64,000 bases of DNA from CAZKUN01 sp964555935 (GCA_964555935.1 CAZKUN010000013.1:12997-76996); one strand, 5' to 3'; numbered from the stretch's first letter, positions 43,182 to 53,790 are shown. Numbers and translations are program-made. Notes: generated by a model not told the origin, from the sequence alone.

Positions 43182-45248
43182 ATGGTTGCTCACCATTGGT
43201 TGCTCGTGCTGGCGCTCGCGCTGCTTGCCGCTAGCGGCAGCGCGGCCGAACCGCGGCGCGACGTGTTTGTCGACTGCAAGGCTGAACCGGGCGGCGATGG
43301 TAGCCGCGAGCTTCCGTACGCCACAGTCCAGGAGATGGTCGACCAGCACGACGCGGACTGGGGCCAGGTCTTCCTGCAGCCCGGCACGTATCGCGAGGAT
43401 GTCAACATCCACCGGGGGCGCTTCTGGTTCTTCCCCGCTCAGCAGTATGGCGTGCATATCGAGGGCTCGATGACCGTGCGGATGCCCGGCACGAAGATCC
43501 GCGGGATGATCCTCCGCTCCGAGGGCAGCGCGATCGTGCTGGCGGATGGCGCGAGCGGGTGCGAGGTTCAGCACTGTCGCATTGAGGCCGTCGGCGAAGG
43601 CGGCGCGGGGATCGAGATTGCGGGCAGCGACGTATCGGGCTGCTTGATTAACGGGAACGTGGTTGAGCTGGTCGAGGGCGGCGGCCGAGCGGGGATTCGC
43701 GTGGCCGTGCAGACGGGAGTCACCAGCAACCACATCGACCATAACAAGATCGCCGGGTGCGAAGAGGGCATCGCTCTGCTCGCCGACGGCGGCACGGAGG
43801 ATCAGGTCAACGTCGTCACGAGCAACCGGCTGTATGGGTGTGGGATCAGTGTTGAGCCCGAAGCCGGGGAGGTGACAGTCGCGTGGAACGAGATCGATGG
43901 GGAGCTGGACGCGGATCTCTACGCGGAGGCGACGGCGCAGCCTCACGAGCCTCGCACGGTCCGCGTGGCGTCCGACGATGAGCTGTCAGCGGCCGTCGCG
44001 GAATTGGGCCCCGGTGATGAAGTCATCCTGGCCGACGGCGAGTATGCCGAGACGCTGGAGATCCGCGCGGTGGGGACGCCGAAGGCGCGGATCACGATTC
44101 GAGCCGCGAATCCGCTGGGGGCGGTCGTGCGTGGCGCGGCATGGACGCTGAGGCATGCGGCCTACGTGCGGATCGAGGGGCTTAGCTTCGTTGACGTGCC
44201 GGGCTCGGCCGTCATTTTGGGGGCCTACGCGCAGCACTGCGAGGTGGCCGACTGCCGGATATCCCGCGAGGCCGAGGGTGGGGGAGGGGCGATATCGGTC
44301 TCGGGGCCGTCCGCCAGCCACAACGTCTTCTGGGGCAACACGATTCGCCTGAACCACGGCGGCGTCGGTATCCAGATCACCTGTCAGCGCTGGAACTGGC
44401 ATCTCACGATGAGCGCCAATGACATCTCAGGATGCTACTATGGCATTCAGACTGGAGCCGGCTCGTACCCGACCGCTCCGCCGGGGTACCACCGCATCGA
44501 GGGCAACGAGTTGCACCACAACTGGAAAGAGGGCTTCCACAGCAAGACGACCGACAACATCATCCGCGGGAACCACGTGCATAACAACGATAGCTGCGGG
44601 ATGACCACGCGCTACGGCTCGCGGAACGTGTTCGAGGGCAACTGGATACACAGCAACAGCCGGGGAATGCGGCTGCACAGCAAGAGCCACTTCGTGGTGA
44701 ACAACGTCATCTTCAACAACGGCGGGGATGGGATCTACCTCGGTTCGTGGCCCGGCGACAAGGAGGGCGAGTACCCTTACAGCTTCGAGCCCTACTACGA
44801 GCCGCCGCATGAGGTGTGGATTGCGAATAACACGATCGCCCATAACAGCGGCGCGCCGATCTTCGCGGACAACGGGACGCAGGTGATGGCGCTTCGGAAC
44901 ATCCTGGTGGGCACGGGTGAAGACGCGCCGGGCGTGAAGTTCGCCGTCGGCGGCGTCGCGCGCCAGGTTGAGCAGAATCTGTATTGGCAGTGTCGCCCGC
45001 CGCTGCTGCGCGAGTACGAGGGCGGCGAATACGATGTTCTGGCGGATCCGCTGTTCGTGGATCCCGAGAACGGTGACTACCGCGCCGACCGCGACGGCCC
45101 GGCGTGGGATGTGTCCGCGATCGGCGACGCGTTTTGGGAGATGCTGAGACTCAGCGTGCCGATGGCGGAGGCGCCGCCCAAGGAGCATATTGGCGCGCAC
45201 TTGGGCCCGCCACCGGCGAGTCTCGCCGGTAAGGAGTCGGACGAATGA
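43182..45248 (+). CDS. Secreted parallel beta-helix protein, PL6-like polysaccharide lyase
   Basis: A 688-residue exported protein. ATG 43182 is preferred because GGGGAGG lies 6 nt upstream and a signal peptide follows (ending near GSA-AE). The first half (about 30-240) is a short beta-helix. The second (about 255-650) contains LADGEYAETLEIRAVGTPK, ITIRAANPLGAVVRG and VRIEGLSFVDV, the pattern at the start of PL6 lyases (alginate and chondroitin-B lyases), then many Asn/Gly ladders (NDISGCYYG, NVIFNNGGDG). Duplication of the helix domain is visible. PL6 enzymes cut uronic-acid polymers by beta-elimination. Its TGA overlaps the ATG of the next gene (ATGA), forming a lyase pair. PL6 assignment is fair; the substrate is unproven. 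Confidence 0.7.
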   Translation: MVAHHWLLVLALALLAASGSAAEPRRDVFVDCKAEPGGDGSRELPYATVQEMVDQHDADWGQVFLQPGTYREDVNIHRGRFWFFPAQQYGVHIEGSMTVRMPGTKIRGMILRSEGSAIVLADGASGCEVQHCRIEAVGEGGAGIEIAGSDVSGCLINGNVVELVEGGGRAGIRVAVQTGVTSNHIDHNKIAGCEEGIALLADGGTEDQVNVVTSNRLYGCGISVEPEAGEVTVAWNEIDGELDADLYAEATAQPHEPRTVRVASDDELSAAVAELGPGDEVILADGEYAETLEIRAVGTPKARITIRAANPLGAVVRGAAWTLRHAAYVRIEGLSFVDVPGSAVILGAYAQHCEVADCRISREAEGGGGAISVSGPSASHNVFWGNTIRLNHGGVGIQITCQRWNWHLTMSANDISGCYYGIQTGAGSYPTAPPGYHRIEGNELHHNWKEGFHSKTTDNIIRGNHVHNNDSCGMTTRYGSRNVFEGNWIHSNSRGMRLHSKSHFVVNNVIFNNGGDGIYLGSWPGDKEGEYPYSFEPYYEPPHEVWIANNTIAHNSGAPIFADNGTQVMALRNILVGTGEDAPGVKFAVGGVARQVEQNLYWQCRPPLLREYEGGEYDVLADPLFVDPENGDYRADRDGPAWDVSAIGDAFWEMLRLSVPMAEAPPKEHIGAHLGPPPASLAGKESDE

Positions 45249-48200
45249 TCGGGACCTGTCTGATTGCGTTGGTGGCGGGAGGGACAGTCGTGAATAGCCA
45301 GGAGTGGGACGAGCGACGGCAGCGAGACGAGGCGCTGTACGAGAGCCTGACGATCACGGCCGACGAGCTTCGGCCTGCCGCCGCGCGGACGGAGATCGTC
45401 GTCGACGGAGAGCCACGGGCGGTGATCTGTCACGCGGATTCGCCGGCGTGGTTTGAGGCGGCGACGGCGGCTCAGGAAGCGGTGCGGGACGCGACCGGCG
45501 TGGAGCTTCCGATGGTGACTGACCAGGAGCTGGGCGAGGACGACCGCAATGTCATCTTGCTGGGGACCCTCGATAACAATAGCGTCGTCGCGCGGCTGTA
45601 CCACAACTACTATGTCTGCCTGGACGCTGGCTACACCGGGCGAAACGGCTACGTGCTTCGCTCGGTCATCGATCCGTGGGGCGATGGGCGCGACACCATT
45701 CTTGTTGGAGGCTCGCACGCTGAGAGCACAGCCAGGGCGGCCGAGGTTTTCGGGGACATCGTAGCGCGTGAGGCTGCGCGAGCGGCTGAGGAGCTTGGGG
45801 AGATCGTGGCGGGCGAGGCCGAAAGGGATGCGCTCGAGTTGCCCCGGCTGATGGAACTGGAGTTCGATGCTCAGGACCGAGTTGAGCCCGCACGCGGGCC
45901 CGTGAAGCCGGAGGAGCGCGACAGCGCAATCGCCCGGGGACGCGAGTATTTCGCGAGCGCCGGGCGAGGGCGAAACGGGACATCCCAGCTCGTGAGATGG
46001 GGCGTGAGATACCATCGGACGGGTGACCCGCTGGCGCTTGAGGCCTACCGCGAGTTGATGCTGGCGATGCTGGAGTACTATGCCACGGACGAGACCATCA
46101 ACGAGCAGGGAATGCGCCGGTATGACAACGACTTCCGCGATGCGTCGACCTTCACCGTCGCGATTACGTGGGACCTCGTTGAGGAGAGCGGCGCCTTCAC
46201 GGATCAAGAGCGGCTCGACATCACCAACCTGATGATCCGGCTGGCGTTGGAGTGCGAGCTATACCAGGGCTGGGACCGGCCTGACAGCTACGAGAAGTGG
46301 AGCGCGAACGAAGACATCGTCCACAACCACAACACGTTCCCTGCGCTGGGCGCTTACTTTCTGGGCAACTACATGCTGCGTCACTATGGCCTCGCTCATG
46401 CCGAGAAGTGGCTGACCGTGGCGCATGGGATTTTCAACGGGCAGAAGCATGTCAGCAAGCCGCTGGAGGATGCGGCGGCGTACCAGTGGCTGCCGATTAT
46501 CCACACGATGATCTACTCGTTGGCTGAGGGGGACACGACGTTCTTTGATGAGGGCCACGCCCGCGAGGCGGCCCAGGTCGCCATGATGGTGATGGACAAC
46601 GCGGGATATCAGTCGGCGTTTGGCGATCACTCGGCGTACAAGGCGAGTTCGGGTATCAGTCAGATGCTGAAGCCGATTGCCTGGCATTACAAGGACCCCG
46701 AAATCCTGTGGATGGCGGGTCACGCAGCGGTCGAGGGCAGCTACCTGCTCGGTCAGCGCTATAATGCGGACTTTGAGCCAGAGCCGCCGACATCGCACGC
46801 GGGGGTAACGGTCTCGAAGCTGCCGAAGCTGTGCTACGACTACGCGGCGCGCAGCCCTCAGTACCCCACGGCGCCAAACGTCCCGTGGGAGGCGACCTTC
46901 GATAAGATCGCGCTGCGGGGCGGGATCGAGCGTGATGACGAGTACCTGTTGCTCGATGGATTTGGGCGCGGGACGCACATGCACTTCGACACCAACGCGA
47001 TCATTCGCTATGCCGCCGGTGGCGAGCCGCTGCTGGTGGATGGCGAGTACATCAAGAACGCGCCGAAGTACCACAACTCGATGGTCATCATCCGCGACGG
47101 GCGCGCGGAGCTGACCCCGACCGTGGCGCGGCTTGTGGAGGCGAAGGGGGATGGCGGAACGGCCCACACGCGGAGCACGATCGAGGACTACAACGGGGCC
47201 GACTGGACTCGCGAGATCCTGTGGGTGAGGGGCGAGTATTTCGTGGTGTCCGATCTGATTACGGCTCGCGAGGCGGGAGACTACACGCTACGGTGCTGCT
47301 GGCGGCCATGGGGCGACACGTCGCTCGACGGGAGCGTGCTGACGGTCGACCACAAGCCGATGCGGATGCAGATCGTCAACGCGGACGGGGCGAGTTGCCG
47401 CGTCGAGAAACTCAAGACGTCTGAGATGATGCCGATCAGCCGGCTGAGTCAGCAGGTGAGCGTGCGGCTGGAGGCCGGTGAGGAGTACCGGTTTGTGAAC
47501 CTGGTCCATGCTGAGGCGGAGGGTGATGCGGTTGACGTGTCGATCGCGCCGGTGGGGGACGGCACCTATGTCGTGACGGGCGCGGGCGGGGCGCAAGTGG
47601 TGACGCTGGGTGACAAGGCGGACATCAAGGATGTGGGTGGCGGCATTGCCGTGGCGCGCGTGCCGGTGGTCGCGCCGCGAGAGGACAAGGAAGGGCCGCC
47701 GTCGATGGAGCGCTCGTGGGATTTCACGGGCTTTGAGGCCGCGCCCGCACTTCTGCGTGTCGAGCGCGTCACGAGCAACGAGCCTCACAGCGGGCGGTAC
47801 GGGCCGGTTGGGAAGCTCGTCGACGGCGAGTTCAGCTCATCGATGAGTTCGGTCATGTGGCCGGCGGGCGTCACGCCGACCATCGTCGCCGAGCTGCCGG
47901 AGGAGGCCGAGATCAGCAGCGTCGTGTTGCGCGAGTGGCATATGAACGAGGGGTGGGATGTCGGAGACCGTAGACTTCAGATCAGCAGCGACGGCTTCGA
48001 CCAGGACGTCCGCGGGATCGACGCGCCGTTTGAGGAGGCCGGGACTCAGAGTTGGGGCGGCAACACGAACTCGATGTATGAGGTGAAGATCGGTCAGAGG
48101 GCGCGCCAGATCCGCCTGACTGTCTCGCCGGCGCGCGATGACTCGAACGTCTACATCGCGGAGTTGCAGATCCATGGCACGGGTGAGGGCGTGATGCCGG

Positions 48201-49204
48201 AGATCCGGGCGGTCGCGACGGGCGACCTGACGGGCGACGGCGTGGATGAGATCGTGGCGTGCAGCGACTCCGGTGAGGTGGTCGCGCTTACAGCGGCTGG
48301 CGAGATGCTCTGGTCGTATCGCCAGACCGAACGCGCGATGCTGAACGCCCTCGCGTGCGGCGATGTGGATGGCGACGGCAAGGCGGAGGTCATGTTCGGC
48401 GGCAACGGGTCGCGGCTCGGGCTGCTATCGAGTGATGGCGAGTTGCTCTGGACCGCCGAGCCGCCGAAGTTTCGTGGCATTGCGGCTGATGTCATGTGCA
48501 TCGTCGCGGCGGATGTTGATGGCGACGGCAACGCGGAGGTTGTCTGTGGATGCAAGAACTGGATGTACTTCGCCTACGATGCCGACGGTTCGATGATCTG
48601 GGAGAACGTGATCTACGCCCATTCGGCGACGGTGACGTGCGCGGATGACTTCGACGGCGACGGGCTGCCGGAGATCATCGGCGGGAACGCATACTACACG
48701 CTGAACATCATCGATCATGACGGCGAGCGGATCTACAACGGCGGGCGCTTCGGCCCGGAGCAGACGGCGGTCGGGTCGGCCGACGTGGACGGTGACGGCG
48801 TGCCCGAGATCCTGGTGGGCACGGATGGGGGAGAGCTGATTTGCTTCGACGGCGACGGGACGAAGCTGTGGGAGACGAACGTCGGCGACAAGGTGACGCG
48901 AATCCTGTCGGTTGATGGGCGGATCGTCGTTGCCGCCGAGAGCGCGCACGTGTTTGCGCTCGATGTGGACGGGTCGCTGCTATGGCGGACACCGCTGCCC
49001 GGTGGCGCGTCGGACGCGTGTGTCGTTGACGACTCAAGCATCCTGGTGACGGCTGGCAGCGCTGGGGTCCTGAGGGTCGATGCGGCGGGCCAGGTGGTTG
49101 CCGCGGCAAGGACGTCCGATGCGGCGAAGGCGGTCGTGCTGGCCGGCGACACGGCAGTCGTGACGACGAGTGGAGGAGCGGCCGAGGGTTTCGCGATCCG
49201 CTAA
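45245..49204 (+). CDS. Large secreted heparinase II/III-like protein with discoidin and FG-GAP domains
   Basis: A 1,319-residue exported protein. Order of parts: signal peptide; a GH20-N-like beta/alpha domain (about 45-190, ILVGGSHAESTARAAEVFG); an alpha/alpha toroid (about 210-540); a heparinase-type beta domain with GRGTHMHFDTNAIIRYAAGGEP (H578, H580); a discoidin/F5-8 type domain (about 840-985); and an FG-GAP/PQQ propeller from about 995 with DLTGDGVDEI, DVDGDGKAEV, DVDGDGNAEV, DFDGDGLPEI and DVDGDGVPEI. The combination fits a lyase that binds its polymer through several accessory modules. It is coupled to the PL6-like gene upstream. No fusion junction looks broken. Confidence 0.75.
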   Translation: MIGTCLIALVAGGTVVNSQEWDERRQRDEALYESLTITADELRPAAARTEIVVDGEPRAVICHADSPAWFEAATAAQEAVRDATGVELPMVTDQELGEDDRNVILLGTLDNNSVVARLYHNYYVCLDAGYTGRNGYVLRSVIDPWGDGRDTILVGGSHAESTARAAEVFGDIVAREAARAAEELGEIVAGEAERDALELPRLMELEFDAQDRVEPARGPVKPEERDSAIARGREYFASAGRGRNGTSQLVRWGVRYHRTGDPLALEAYRELMLAMLEYYATDETINEQGMRRYDNDFRDASTFTVAITWDLVEESGAFTDQERLDITNLMIRLALECELYQGWDRPDSYEKWSANEDIVHNHNTFPALGAYFLGNYMLRHYGLAHAEKWLTVAHGIFNGQKHVSKPLEDAAAYQWLPIIHTMIYSLAEGDTTFFDEGHAREAAQVAMMVMDNAGYQSAFGDHSAYKASSGISQMLKPIAWHYKDPEILWMAGHAAVEGSYLLGQRYNADFEPEPPTSHAGVTVSKLPKLCYDYAARSPQYPTAPNVPWEATFDKIALRGGIERDDEYLLLDGFGRGTHMHFDTNAIIRYAAGGEPLLVDGEYIKNAPKYHNSMVIIRDGRAELTPTVARLVEAKGDGGTAHTRSTIEDYNGADWTREILWVRGEYFVVSDLITAREAGDYTLRCCWRPWGDTSLDGSVLTVDHKPMRMQIVNADGASCRVEKLKTSEMMPISRLSQQVSVRLEAGEEYRFVNLVHAEAEGDAVDVSIAPVGDGTYVVTGAGGAQVVTLGDKADIKDVGGGIAVARVPVVAPREDKEGPPSMERSWDFTGFEAAPALLRVERVTSNEPHSGRYGPVGKLVDGEFSSSMSSVMWPAGVTPTIVAELPEEAEISSVVLREWHMNEGWDVGDRRLQISSDGFDQDVRGIDAPFEEAGTQSWGGNTNSMYEVKIGQRARQIRLTVSPARDDSNVYIAELQIHGTGEGVMPEIRAVATGDLTGDGVDEIVACSDSGEVVALTAAGEMLWSYRQTERAMLNALACGDVDGDGKAEVMFGGNGSRLGLLSSDGELLWTAEPPKFRGIAADVMCIVAADVDGDGNAEVVCGCKNWMYFAYDADGSMIWENVIYAHSATVTCADDFDGDGLPEIIGGNAYYTLNIIDHDGERIYNGGRFGPEQTAVGSADVDGDGVPEILVGTDGGELICFDGDGTKLWETNVGDKVTRILSVDGRIVVAAESAHVFALDVDGSLLWRTPLPGGASDACVVDDSSILVTAGSAGVLRVDAAGQVVAAARTSDAAKAVVLAGDTAVVTTSGGAAEGFAIR

Positions 49205-50814
49205 CGGTACTGAATGATCTGCGCTTCGACCCAATGCGTGGCGCGGCTCTTGTCGCGGTTTTCGTTGAGGTAAGGCGCGGGCGTGTAGGTGATCGCGCAC
49301 GGCTTGGCAGGCGCCACGGCGTCGGTGATATCGATGTCCCATGGCGTGACGATGTCGCCGGGCGCCCAGCCTGCGCGGTCGAACTTCCACGTGCCCCCTT
49401 GCGGCCGGCATGGGTTCAGGTAGACATCGGTCTTCCAGAGCGTGTTCTCGTACGATGTCTCGTTGACAGTGACCGTTCGGCCGGCGGGCATGAACTCGGC
49501 GGCGTTCTTGCTGCTAGGGCTCATCCCGTGCCCGGTGACCATGAACCGCAGCTTGGCGGCCTTCGCATCGGCGCCGATGACGCCCGTGCGGGGCGCGAAC
49601 CAATCGGCCATCGGGTGGTCCGGATTCCCGTACTCAGGCTGGCCGGACCAGAGGTTCGTAACGCTGAACGCCTCGCGTTCGGGTGTGCCGGGGTAGTAGT
49701 CGAGATCGACGCTCACCTTCCATCCCTGGCGCGTCTCGTGGGTCTCCCCGCCGACCCAGGTGTCGATGTAGAGTCCCATTTTCCGGTGCCCGCGCAGGAT
49801 GGACTGGTAGTCCGTCACGTCGACCTTCCACGTGTAGCCGCGGCCGAAAGGCGTGATGTAGCGGCAGATCTCGTAGCGCTCGCCGTCATCCCCCCACGCG
49901 TAGATGGCAGCCGAGCGGTCCCAGGGATCAAAGTCTCCCGGCGGCGCAGCGAGGGAGAGCGTGAGGATGATCCGGGCGACCTGCAAGTCGGGCGGCGCGA
50001 GCTGGAATTCGCCCACCGGTGTCCGGTTGCCCGCGTGGACGATCTCGCGAGCGAAGAACTGGTAGCGCTGCCGCGCGGCGCGGTCGGCGGAGGCGATTGG
50101 GTCAAGATACTCGACGGTCAGATCGTCAACGGCCAGGCGAGTGGTCATGCCACCCGTTCGGCCCGCGAGGGCGACGCGACACTCGTGAGGCACCATCTCC
50201 GCGATGAAGTGGTCGTGGTAGATGTCGGTGTCGTCGATGGTCACGCTCACCAACGCTCCGCCGATGACATGGCGGATCGAGATGTGGACGTCGTGGAACT
50301 CCCCGCCGCGGAACTCCACGGGGGAGAGGGCATTCGCGACCTCGGTTCCGTCCCAATGGACCGAGACCTCGCGCTGGGGACGGCTGTAGACGTTTCCGTT
50401 CTCGTCGAATCGATTCTCGGTGGGGGGATTGTAGATGTCAAAGCCCACGGCAAATGAACGGGTGAGATTTGGCTCTTCCCACTTCCCGACGTTTGGCCCC
50501 GCGCCGTGGGTCCCGTAGACACCTGTGTTCAGCAGGGCAAACGCCGCGCCGTCCGCGCCCTCATCGCAGCGCAGCCGGAAGGATGCCTCGATCCGCGAAT
50601 GGGCGCCCTGGGCGGATCGGGGGAAGGCGACCACGTTGCTTTGATCGGTCTTGCCATGCAGCAGGTGTAGCACCCCATCGCCGATCCGAGGGCCGGGTTG
50701 AGAACCGTAGGCCGTAAGGGCGGCGTCGGCGCCGGAGCGCAAGCGGTCGAATGTGTGGGTCTGGGAATGCGCCGGCGATACGAGAAGGGCGAGGGCGCAG
50801 AGGGCGGGGAGCAT
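49201..50814 (-). CDS. Secreted PNGase F-like protein with lectin-type domain
   Basis: A 537-residue protein starting at ATG 50814 (AAGGAG upstream), with a signal peptide (about 1-18). Residues about 20-230 are an L-type-lectin-like beta-sandwich (SFAVGFDIYNPP, EFHDVHISIRHVIGGALVSVTIDD with an internal Asp). The C-terminal half matches PNGase F: PFGRGYTWKVDVTDYQ, GHGMSPSSKNAAEF, LWKTDVYLNPCRPQGGTWKFDRAGWAPGD. PNGase F cleaves N-glycans from glycoproteins. The catalytic acidic residues cannot be confirmed by eye. It is separated by 70 bp from the upstream GH95 gene on the same strand. Confidence 0.75.
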   Translation of the reverse strand: MLPALCALALLVSPAHSQTHTFDRLRSGADAALTAYGSQPGPRIGDGVLHLLHGKTDQSNVVAFPRSAQGAHSRIEASFRLRCDEGADGAAFALLNTGVYGTHGAGPNVGKWEEPNLTRSFAVGFDIYNPPTENRFDENGNVYSRPQREVSVHWDGTEVANALSPVEFRGGEFHDVHISIRHVIGGALVSVTIDDTDIYHDHFIAEMVPHECRVALAGRTGGMTTRLAVDDLTVEYLDPIASADRAARQRYQFFAREIVHAGNRTPVGEFQLAPPDLQVARIILTLSLAAPPGDFDPWDRSAAIYAWGDDGERYEICRYITPFGRGYTWKVDVTDYQSILRGHRKMGLYIDTWVGGETHETRQGWKVSVDLDYYPGTPEREAFSVTNLWSGQPEYGNPDHPMADWFAPRTGVIGADAKAAKLRFMVTGHGMSPSSKNAAEFMPAGRTVTVNETSYENTLWKTDVYLNPCRPQGGTWKFDRAGWAPGDIVTPWDIDITDAVAPAKPCAITYTPAPYLNENRDKSRATHWVEAQIIQYR

Positions 50815-50884
50815 GGGTGGTCTCCTTGCGTCGGCGGGTGCCTTCGGCATTGACAGGCGAGGAAACTCGCCGAGTTTCCGCGAC

Positions 50885-53743
50885 CTACGACGGCGAGAGC
50901 GTGTAGCTCTGGCCTGGCTTGGTTGCGAACTCGATGACGTTCTTGTCGACGGATTCGGCGGCGAGTTTTGGGCGGGCATCGAGGCGAAGGGCCGAATGCG
51001 CGCGGACGCGGCACGTGTTGCCAATCGAGGAGTGGACAATGGCGTGGGTGAGCTTGCCGTCGGCCCACTCGATATCGACCTCGAAGCCGCCGCGAGCGCG
51101 GAGCCCGGTCACGTGTCCGGTCGGCCAGGCTGCGGGGAGCGCGGGCAGCAGGTCGATCTCGCCATCGTGGCTCTGAATGAGCATCTCGGCGATGGCCGCG
51201 CAACCGCCGAAGTTGCCATCGATCTGGAAGGGCGGGTGGTTGTCGAACATGTTCGGCAGCGTTGACTTGGCGAGCAGCGCCTGGAGGTTCTCGTGGCACG
51301 TCTCGCCATCGCGTAAGCGCGCGAAGAAGTTGGTGATCCAAGCCCGGCTCCAGCCGGTGTGGCCGCCGCCGTGGGCGAGGCGGTGATCGAGGGTGGCGCG
51401 CGCGGCGTCGGCGAGTTCGGGCGTGCTGAAGACTGTGATCCGCCGACCCGGGTGCAGGCCGTAGAGGTGGGAGATGTGGCGATGGCCCGGTTCGGGTTCC
51501 TCGAACTCCTCGGGCCACTCCTGGAGGCGGCCGTCGCTGCCGATCTTCATCGGCGTCAGGCGCGCGCGGGCGGCCTTGACCTCCATGCGGAAGTCGGCGT
51601 CGGTGTTCAACGCCTCGCTCGCCTCGATGCAGTTCTGGAAGACGTCATCGATGATCTGATGGTCCATCGTCGCGCCCATGACGACATTCGCCACCTGCCC
51701 GTCGGGCGTGCGGAACGAGTTCTCTGGCGAACTCGACGGCCCGCTGACGAGCATCCCCGTGCGCGGGTCCTCAACGAGGTAATCGAGGAAGAAGAGGGCG
51801 GCTTCCTTGATGATCGGATAGCCCGTCTCCGCCAGGAACTCGCGGTCTCCGCTGTACTCGTAGTGCTCCCAGAGGTGACGCGTGCACCAGGCCGCGCTGA
51901 AGGGCCAGAGGCCATACCCCGTAGCGCCGATGGAGCTGGCGTACCACCAGGCATCAGTGGTGTGATGCGCCACGAACCCGCGGCAGCCGTAGATCTTCCG
52001 GGCGGCCTCGCGACCACGTGGGAGGAGGTTCTCAGTGAGCTGGATGAAGGGCTCGTGGCACTCGGTGAGGTTGGCTACCTCGGCGGGCCAGTAGTTCATC
52101 TGGATGTTGATGTTGATGTGGTAATCAGCGTTCCAGGGCGGGCTCATCCCGGCTTCCCACAGCCCCTGGAGATTGGCGGGCATGCATCCGGGTCGCGAGG
52201 AGCTGATCAGCAGGTAGCGGCCGAACTGGAAGTACTGCTCGAGGAGTTGGGTATCGACAGCGCCTTGCTTCACGGCGGCGAGACGTTCGTCCGTGGGGAG
52301 GTTGGTGGCTTCGGTAGCGCCGAGGTCGAGATCGACCCGGCGGAAGAGCCGCTGGTGCTCCTTGACATGCCGCTTGCGGAGTTGGGCGTAGCCCTTGGCG
52401 GATGCGTCGGCCATGCGCTGGATGCACAGCTCGCGCGGGTCATCGCCGAAGTAGCTTGTCGCGGCCACGATGAGGATTGTGGCCGAATCGGCGCCATCGA
52501 TCCGCAGACCATCGTCCGCGGGGCTGACCGTGCCGCCATTGGTTCTCACCTTCAGCCGGGCTTCGTATCGGACGCCCTTCCCGTCGCCCGCGTGGCCGTA
52601 CATGATGAGTCCGCCAGATCCATCGGACTCGACGGTCACGTCCCGCGAGCGAGAGAGGCCGACCGTGCATGATGCTGGACCGGAGAGGCGCGCCACTAAG
52701 ACGTCATCAGCGGCGCTGGAGAAGACCTCGCGCGAGAGCCTCTCGCCATCCGCGCTGTAGGCAGTGGCCGCGATGGCGGAATCGAGGTCGAGATCGCGGC
52801 GGTAGTCGACGACGGTCCGGGGTCGGTCGAACGTCAGCGTGAGGTCGCCGAGGGCCTGGTACGTGTGGAGGCCGGGATCGATTCGCGTGCCCATGAGCTT
52901 CCCTTGGGCCAGGCGCTGACCCTCGACATAGTTGCCCTCGAAGAGCAACCGGCGGACCTCGTCGAGGTTACCGAGCGCCTCCGGGTTCTCGCGCTGGAAG
53001 GGCTCGCCGGTCCAGAGGCTGTCTTCGTTGAGTTGGATGAGTTCCCGATCAACACCGCCGAAGACCATCGCCCCGAGACGCCCGTTGCCAACCGGCAGAG
53101 CCTCGATCCACTCGTTGGCCGGCCGACGGTACCAGAGCGTGAGATCGCCCTCTGGCGGCGCGGCCTCGCCCGCGTGCTGGGTCACCTTGCCGCCGAGGTC
53201 GCTTGCTGCCGTGCATTGCTCAGCCAAAGCCTTGCCCTCCGGGCTGTCGGGGTCCGCGGGCCAGTCGGCCCACGTCAGGTCGTCGCCGGCGCGGAGTTGC
53301 CAGGAACCGCTCAGGCTCATAGATCCCTTGGCGCAGCCGAGGGAAAGCTCCGGGCCGGTCATCCCGCCGTTTCCGCCGTTGTCAAAGACGCGGACGGCGA
53401 TGAGGTTGTAGTCGCCCCAGCGGACGGCACCCGGCGGAACTTGGCATTCGCGACGGGTCTGCCACGCGGTGCGGGGCTCGGGCGGGAGCTGGCCGGTGGC
53501 GCCGATCTTCTCACCGTTGAAGAACGACTCGTCGCAATCGTCGATGGCGCCGAGTTTCAGCGTCAGAGTCTCGCCGCGCCACTCCTTAGGGACTTCCACG
53601 AAGCATCGGTACCATGCGAAGCCGTCGTGCTGGCCCAGTCCGACGCGGCCCCAGTCGGCGGGCACGGGGACGGTGTCCCAGGAGTTCTGGGCAAGGCTGA
53701 CCGACGCGATGAGAATGGCGAGAGAGGTCGTGATGAGGCGCAT
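50885..53743 (-). CDS. Secreted GH95-family alpha-L-fucosidase
   Basis: A 952-residue exported protein (signal peptide about 1-19). Residues 20-150 form an extra galactose-binding-like beta domain. The GH95 part starts at WYRRPANEWIEALPVGNGRLGAMVFGG (204-230). The active-site Asn residues are in HININIQMNYWPAEVANL, the catalytic Glu in SGPSSSPENSF, and GHRHISHLYGLHPGR carries the late family motif. GH95 enzymes hydrolyse alpha-1,2-L-fucose (some also L-galactose) from glycans such as fucosylated or algal polysaccharides. Full length is about 200 residues above the usual GH95 because of the N-terminal domain. Confidence 0.9.
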   Translation of the reverse strand: MRLITTSLAILIASVSLAQNSWDTVPVPADWGRVGLGQHDGFAWYRCFVEVPKEWRGETLTLKLGAIDDCDESFFNGEKIGATGQLPPEPRTAWQTRRECQVPPGAVRWGDYNLIAVRVFDNGGNGGMTGPELSLGCAKGSMSLSGSWQLRAGDDLTWADWPADPDSPEGKALAEQCTAASDLGGKVTQHAGEAAPPEGDLTLWYRRPANEWIEALPVGNGRLGAMVFGGVDRELIQLNEDSLWTGEPFQRENPEALGNLDEVRRLLFEGNYVEGQRLAQGKLMGTRIDPGLHTYQALGDLTLTFDRPRTVVDYRRDLDLDSAIAATAYSADGERLSREVFSSAADDVLVARLSGPASCTVGLSRSRDVTVESDGSGGLIMYGHAGDGKGVRYEARLKVRTNGGTVSPADDGLRIDGADSATILIVAATSYFGDDPRELCIQRMADASAKGYAQLRKRHVKEHQRLFRRVDLDLGATEATNLPTDERLAAVKQGAVDTQLLEQYFQFGRYLLISSSRPGCMPANLQGLWEAGMSPPWNADYHININIQMNYWPAEVANLTECHEPFIQLTENLLPRGREAARKIYGCRGFVAHHTTDAWWYASSIGATGYGLWPFSAAWCTRHLWEHYEYSGDREFLAETGYPIIKEAALFFLDYLVEDPRTGMLVSGPSSSPENSFRTPDGQVANVVMGATMDHQIIDDVFQNCIEASEALNTDADFRMEVKAARARLTPMKIGSDGRLQEWPEEFEEPEPGHRHISHLYGLHPGRRITVFSTPELADAARATLDHRLAHGGGHTGWSRAWITNFFARLRDGETCHENLQALLAKSTLPNMFDNHPPFQIDGNFGGCAAIAEMLIQSHDGEIDLLPALPAAWPTGHVTGLRARGGFEVDIEWADGKLTHAIVHSSIGNTCRVRAHSALRLDARPKLAAESVDKNVIEFATKPGQSYTLSPS

Positions 53744-53790
53744 GTTCCCTGAGGTCGTGTAGGTGGTGGACAGTCCCGGCCGGCGACGGC

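Noticed and set aside
51359..52672. 437-residue open frame on the plus strand
   Set aside because: It is the complement of the GH95 fucosidase gene, which carries recognisable motifs throughout.
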